DNA of 64,000 nucleotides, taken from Pseudomonadota bacterium. GTDB taxonomy: Bacteria; Myxococcota_A; UBA796; UBA9615. The stretch lies in NCBI GenBank assembly GCA_024229515.1, contig JAAESI010000210.1, positions 1 through 64,000 of the forward strand, in the 5' to 3' direction. Position 1 is the first letter of the stretch. Every line of letters starts with the position of its first letter. A program made the position numbers and the translations under genes. Shown in pieces: positions 62,328-64,000 of the stretch. The notes under the pieces were generated by a model. The model was not told the origin of the DNA, made no database searches, and saw only the letters and a program-made list of their open reading frames with translations.

Positions 62328-63625
62328 CAGGCGGCTCCGAACACACGGGTGAAAATGAAATCGCGGTGGCGCACGAATGCGCCCTCGTCGAACACGGCTG
62401 CAAAGGTCTCGTCGTCCAGACGAGTGTTGACGTCGGGATCGGCGGCGAGCAGCTCGCGCAAGGTCCCCTCCCCCTTCCAGACGGCCATCGCGTGCCGCTG
62501 GACGAGGGCGTAGGACGCCTCGCGGGTGAGGCCCGACTCCACCAGGGCCAGCATGGTGCGCTGGCTGAAGTGGATGCCGCCGAGCTGATCGAGGTTCCGG
62601 CGCATGTTGTCGGGGTAGACCACGAGGCCTTCCACGACGCTGCGCAGGCGCGTTAGCATGAAGTGCGCGCCGATGGTCGCGTCCGGGCCGATGACCCGCT
62701 CGACGCTGCTGTGGCTGATGTCGCGCTCGTGCCACAGCGCGACGTTCTCCATCGCCGGGACCACGTAGCCGCGAACCAGGCGCACGATGCCGGTGAGGTT
62801 CTCGGTCAGGATCGGGTTGCGCTTGTGGGGCATCGCCGAGGAGCCCTTCTGGCCCTTCGTGAACCGCTCCTCCGCCTCCAGCACCTCGGTCCGCTGGAGG
62901 TGCCGGACTTCGACCGCGATCCGCTCGACGGCGGACGCCAGCAGCGCCAGGGAGGAGAAGAAGGCGGCGTGGCGGCAGCGCGGGATGACCTGGGTGCAGA
63001 CCGGGACCGGAGTCAGCCCCAGTCCCTTGCAGACGTTGGCCTCGACCGCGGGATCGACGAAGGCGTACGTACCGACGGCGCCCGAGATCATACCGACCGA
63101 CATCTCCTCGACGGCGGCCTCGATGCGGGTCCGGGCGCGGGCGAGATCGTCGTACCAGCCGGCGACCTTGAGGCCGAACGTGGTCGGCTCCGCGTGGATG
63201 CCGTGGCTGCGGCCCATGCAGATGGTGTCTTTGTGCTCGTAGGCGCGGACCTTGACCGCTTCCAGCACCCGGTCGAGCTCGACGAGGATCAGCTCGCCGG
63301 CCTCCTTGAACTGGACCGCCGTGGCCGTATCGAGCACGTCCGAGCTGGTCATGCCCTTGTGCAGGAACCGGCCCTCGGGACCCACGAACTCGTTCACCGA
63401 GGTCAGGAACGCGATGACGTCGTGCTTGATCGTCTTCTCGAGTTCGTTGACCCGATCGATGTCGAAGTCGGCTTTTTCGCGGCAGACGCGCGCGGCGTCC
63501 TCAGGCACCTGGCCGAGCTCGGCCATCGCCTCACATGCGAGGAGTTCCACCTCGAGCATCACCCGCAGGCGGTGCTCCTCAGTCCAGATCGCGGCCATTT
63601 CCGGCCGCGTGTAGCGGGGGATCAA
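62327..63625 (-). CDS. purB: adenylosuccinate lyase PurB
   Basis: 432 residues acting twice in purine synthesis (SAICAR and adenylosuccinate). Signature SSAMPHKRNP, the MTSSDVLDTA segment and GRSHGIHAEPT. The start is TTG 63625 (IPRYTRPEM follows) with GGGAGG 6 nt upstream. First gene of purB-C-S-Q-L-F. No clear promoter boxes are visible in the 53-bp gap upstream, and I see no purine riboswitch. Confidence 0.95.
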   Translation of the reverse strand: MIPRYTRPEMAAIWTEEHRLRVMLEVELLACEAMAELGQVPEDAARVCREKADFDIDRVNELEKTIKHDVIAFLTSVNEFVGPEGRFLHKGMTSSDVLDTATAVQFKEAGELILVELDRVLEAVKVRAYEHKDTICMGRSHGIHAEPTTFGLKVAGWYDDLARARTRIEAAVEEMSVGMISGAVGTYAFVDPAVEANVCKGLGLTPVPVCTQVIPRCRHAAFFSSLALLASAVERIAVEVRHLQRTEVLEAEERFTKGQKGSSAMPHKRNPILTENLTGIVRLVRGYVVPAMENVALWHERDISHSSVERVIGPDATIGAHFMLTRLRSVVEGLVVYPDNMRRNLDQLGGIHFSQRTMLALVESGLTREASYALVQRHAMAVWKGEGTLRELLAADPDVNTRLDDETFAAVFDEGAFVRHRDFIFTRVFGAA

Positions 63626-63678
63626 GAGGGCCTCCCTGTGGAAGAGGCGCGGACCGTACCACCCGAAACGGGGGGGAT

Positions 63679-64000
63679 CTACCGCGCTGATCGACGGCGG
63701 ATCGCTTTCCTGCCCAGGTGCACCAAAGTTGACGGATCATCCTGCTGCGCCAGCCGCAGCGCGATGCGCTTTCGTGCCCGGTGCCCGACCCCCGCCCGCG
63801 CCGCTTCCATGGCCAACTGGGGGGTGTTGTTGGACTCGGACAGGTGCCCCATCCAGATCTCTTCGGTCACGCCGCGCCGCAGCTCGACCAGGATGTCAGC
63901 AGCCTGCTTGTTGCTGAGGTGACCGGTGCGGCTGAGCACGCGCTCCTTCAGGGACTGCGGGTACTCCCCGCCCCAGACCATGCGCTCGTCGTGGTTGAAC
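63679..64000 (-). CDS. C-terminal part of an MBL-fold metallohydrolase (YycJ-like)
   Basis: The frame runs off the right edge, so only about 107 residues are seen. NHDERM, YPQSLKERVLSRTGHLSN, MGHLSESNNTPQLA and the Arg-rich end are typical of the YycJ/WalJ branch of metallo-beta-lactamase-fold nucleases. The start lies beyond 64000. purB follows 53 bp later. Confidence 0.85.
   Translation of the reverse strand, partial: FNHDERMVWGGEYPQSLKERVLSRTGHLSNKQAADILVELRRGVTEEIWMGHLSESNNTPQLAMEAARAGVGHRARKRIALRLAQQDDPSTLVHLGRKAIRRRSAR

Noticed and set aside
1..64000. tRNA, rRNA, tmRNA, RNase P RNA, riboswitches
   Set aside because: I looked in the gaps between genes and in 1-488 and saw no cloverleaf or known conserved core. 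Only a covariance search (tRNAscan-SE, Infernal) could exclude them fully.

Overview
This is one dense, high-GC stretch of bacterial chromosome. About 50 protein genes fill 489-64000 with very short gaps, mostly on the minus strand in translationally overlapping operons. It looks like a delta-type Gram-negative, most likely a myxobacterium-like member of Myxococcota. The envelope genes (BamA, Skp/OmpH, LpxB, Lol transporter) imply an outer membrane. Two adjacent secreted proteins end in MYXO-CTERM-like tails (Gly-Cys, hydrophobic stretch, Arg cluster). An Hsp70 protein carries a C-terminal PilZ domain of the Myxococcus paralogous type. I see no rRNA, tRNA, CRISPR array, prophage or insertion sequence.

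Layout: 1-488 is a palindrome-rich non-coding stretch. 489-9187 (minus) is an envelope biogenesis operon: lolC/E - lolD - bamA - ompH - fabZ - lpxB - MsbA-like exporter. lpxD and lpxA, often found in such clusters, are absent here. 9241-12151 (plus) holds three secreted proteins of unknown function, two of them tandem paralogues. 12111-18959 (minus) is CAP protein - phoH - 7TM-HD phosphodiesterase - ybeY - prfB; prfB needs the classic +1 programmed frameshift. 19005-20123 is alanine dehydrogenase. 20125-27229 (minus) contains a pseudo-receiver protein, nadC, birA, coaX, an EF-G-like GTPase and a conserved protein of unknown function. 27322-28716 (plus) is glutamate-cysteine ligase. 28713-38774 (minus) covers rlmB, PIN-PhoH ATPase, HU/IHF, recJ, secF, secD, yajC, tgt and queA. 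38853-40523 (plus) is nadE. 40524-49333 (minus) runs leucine dehydrogenase - yciO - coaBC - ceramidase-like lipoprotein - uracil-DNA glycosylase - nfeD - slipin - csrA. 49388-54175 (plus) has a lytic transglycosylase, a pentahaem cytochrome and fabG. 54200-64000 (minus) is a purine operon purB-C-S-Q-L-F, a downstream Hsp70-PilZ gene with its own promoter, and at the right edge the C-terminus of an MBL-fold protein.

Most genes are housekeeping. The points most worth a second look are: the Hsp70-PilZ fusion with a triplicated decapeptide; a CoaBC protein whose decarboxylase domain has Asn and His where E. coli has catalytic Cys158 and Asn125; a receiver-like protein lacking every phosphorylation residue; a set of genes whose -10-like hexamer sits 7-9 nt before the start codon (candidate leaderless transcripts); a lipoprotein with a neutral-ceramidase core; and the inverted-repeat region at 1-488. 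I did not find a clearly new multi-gene system. All function calls rest on reading motifs and family memory; no database search was possible.
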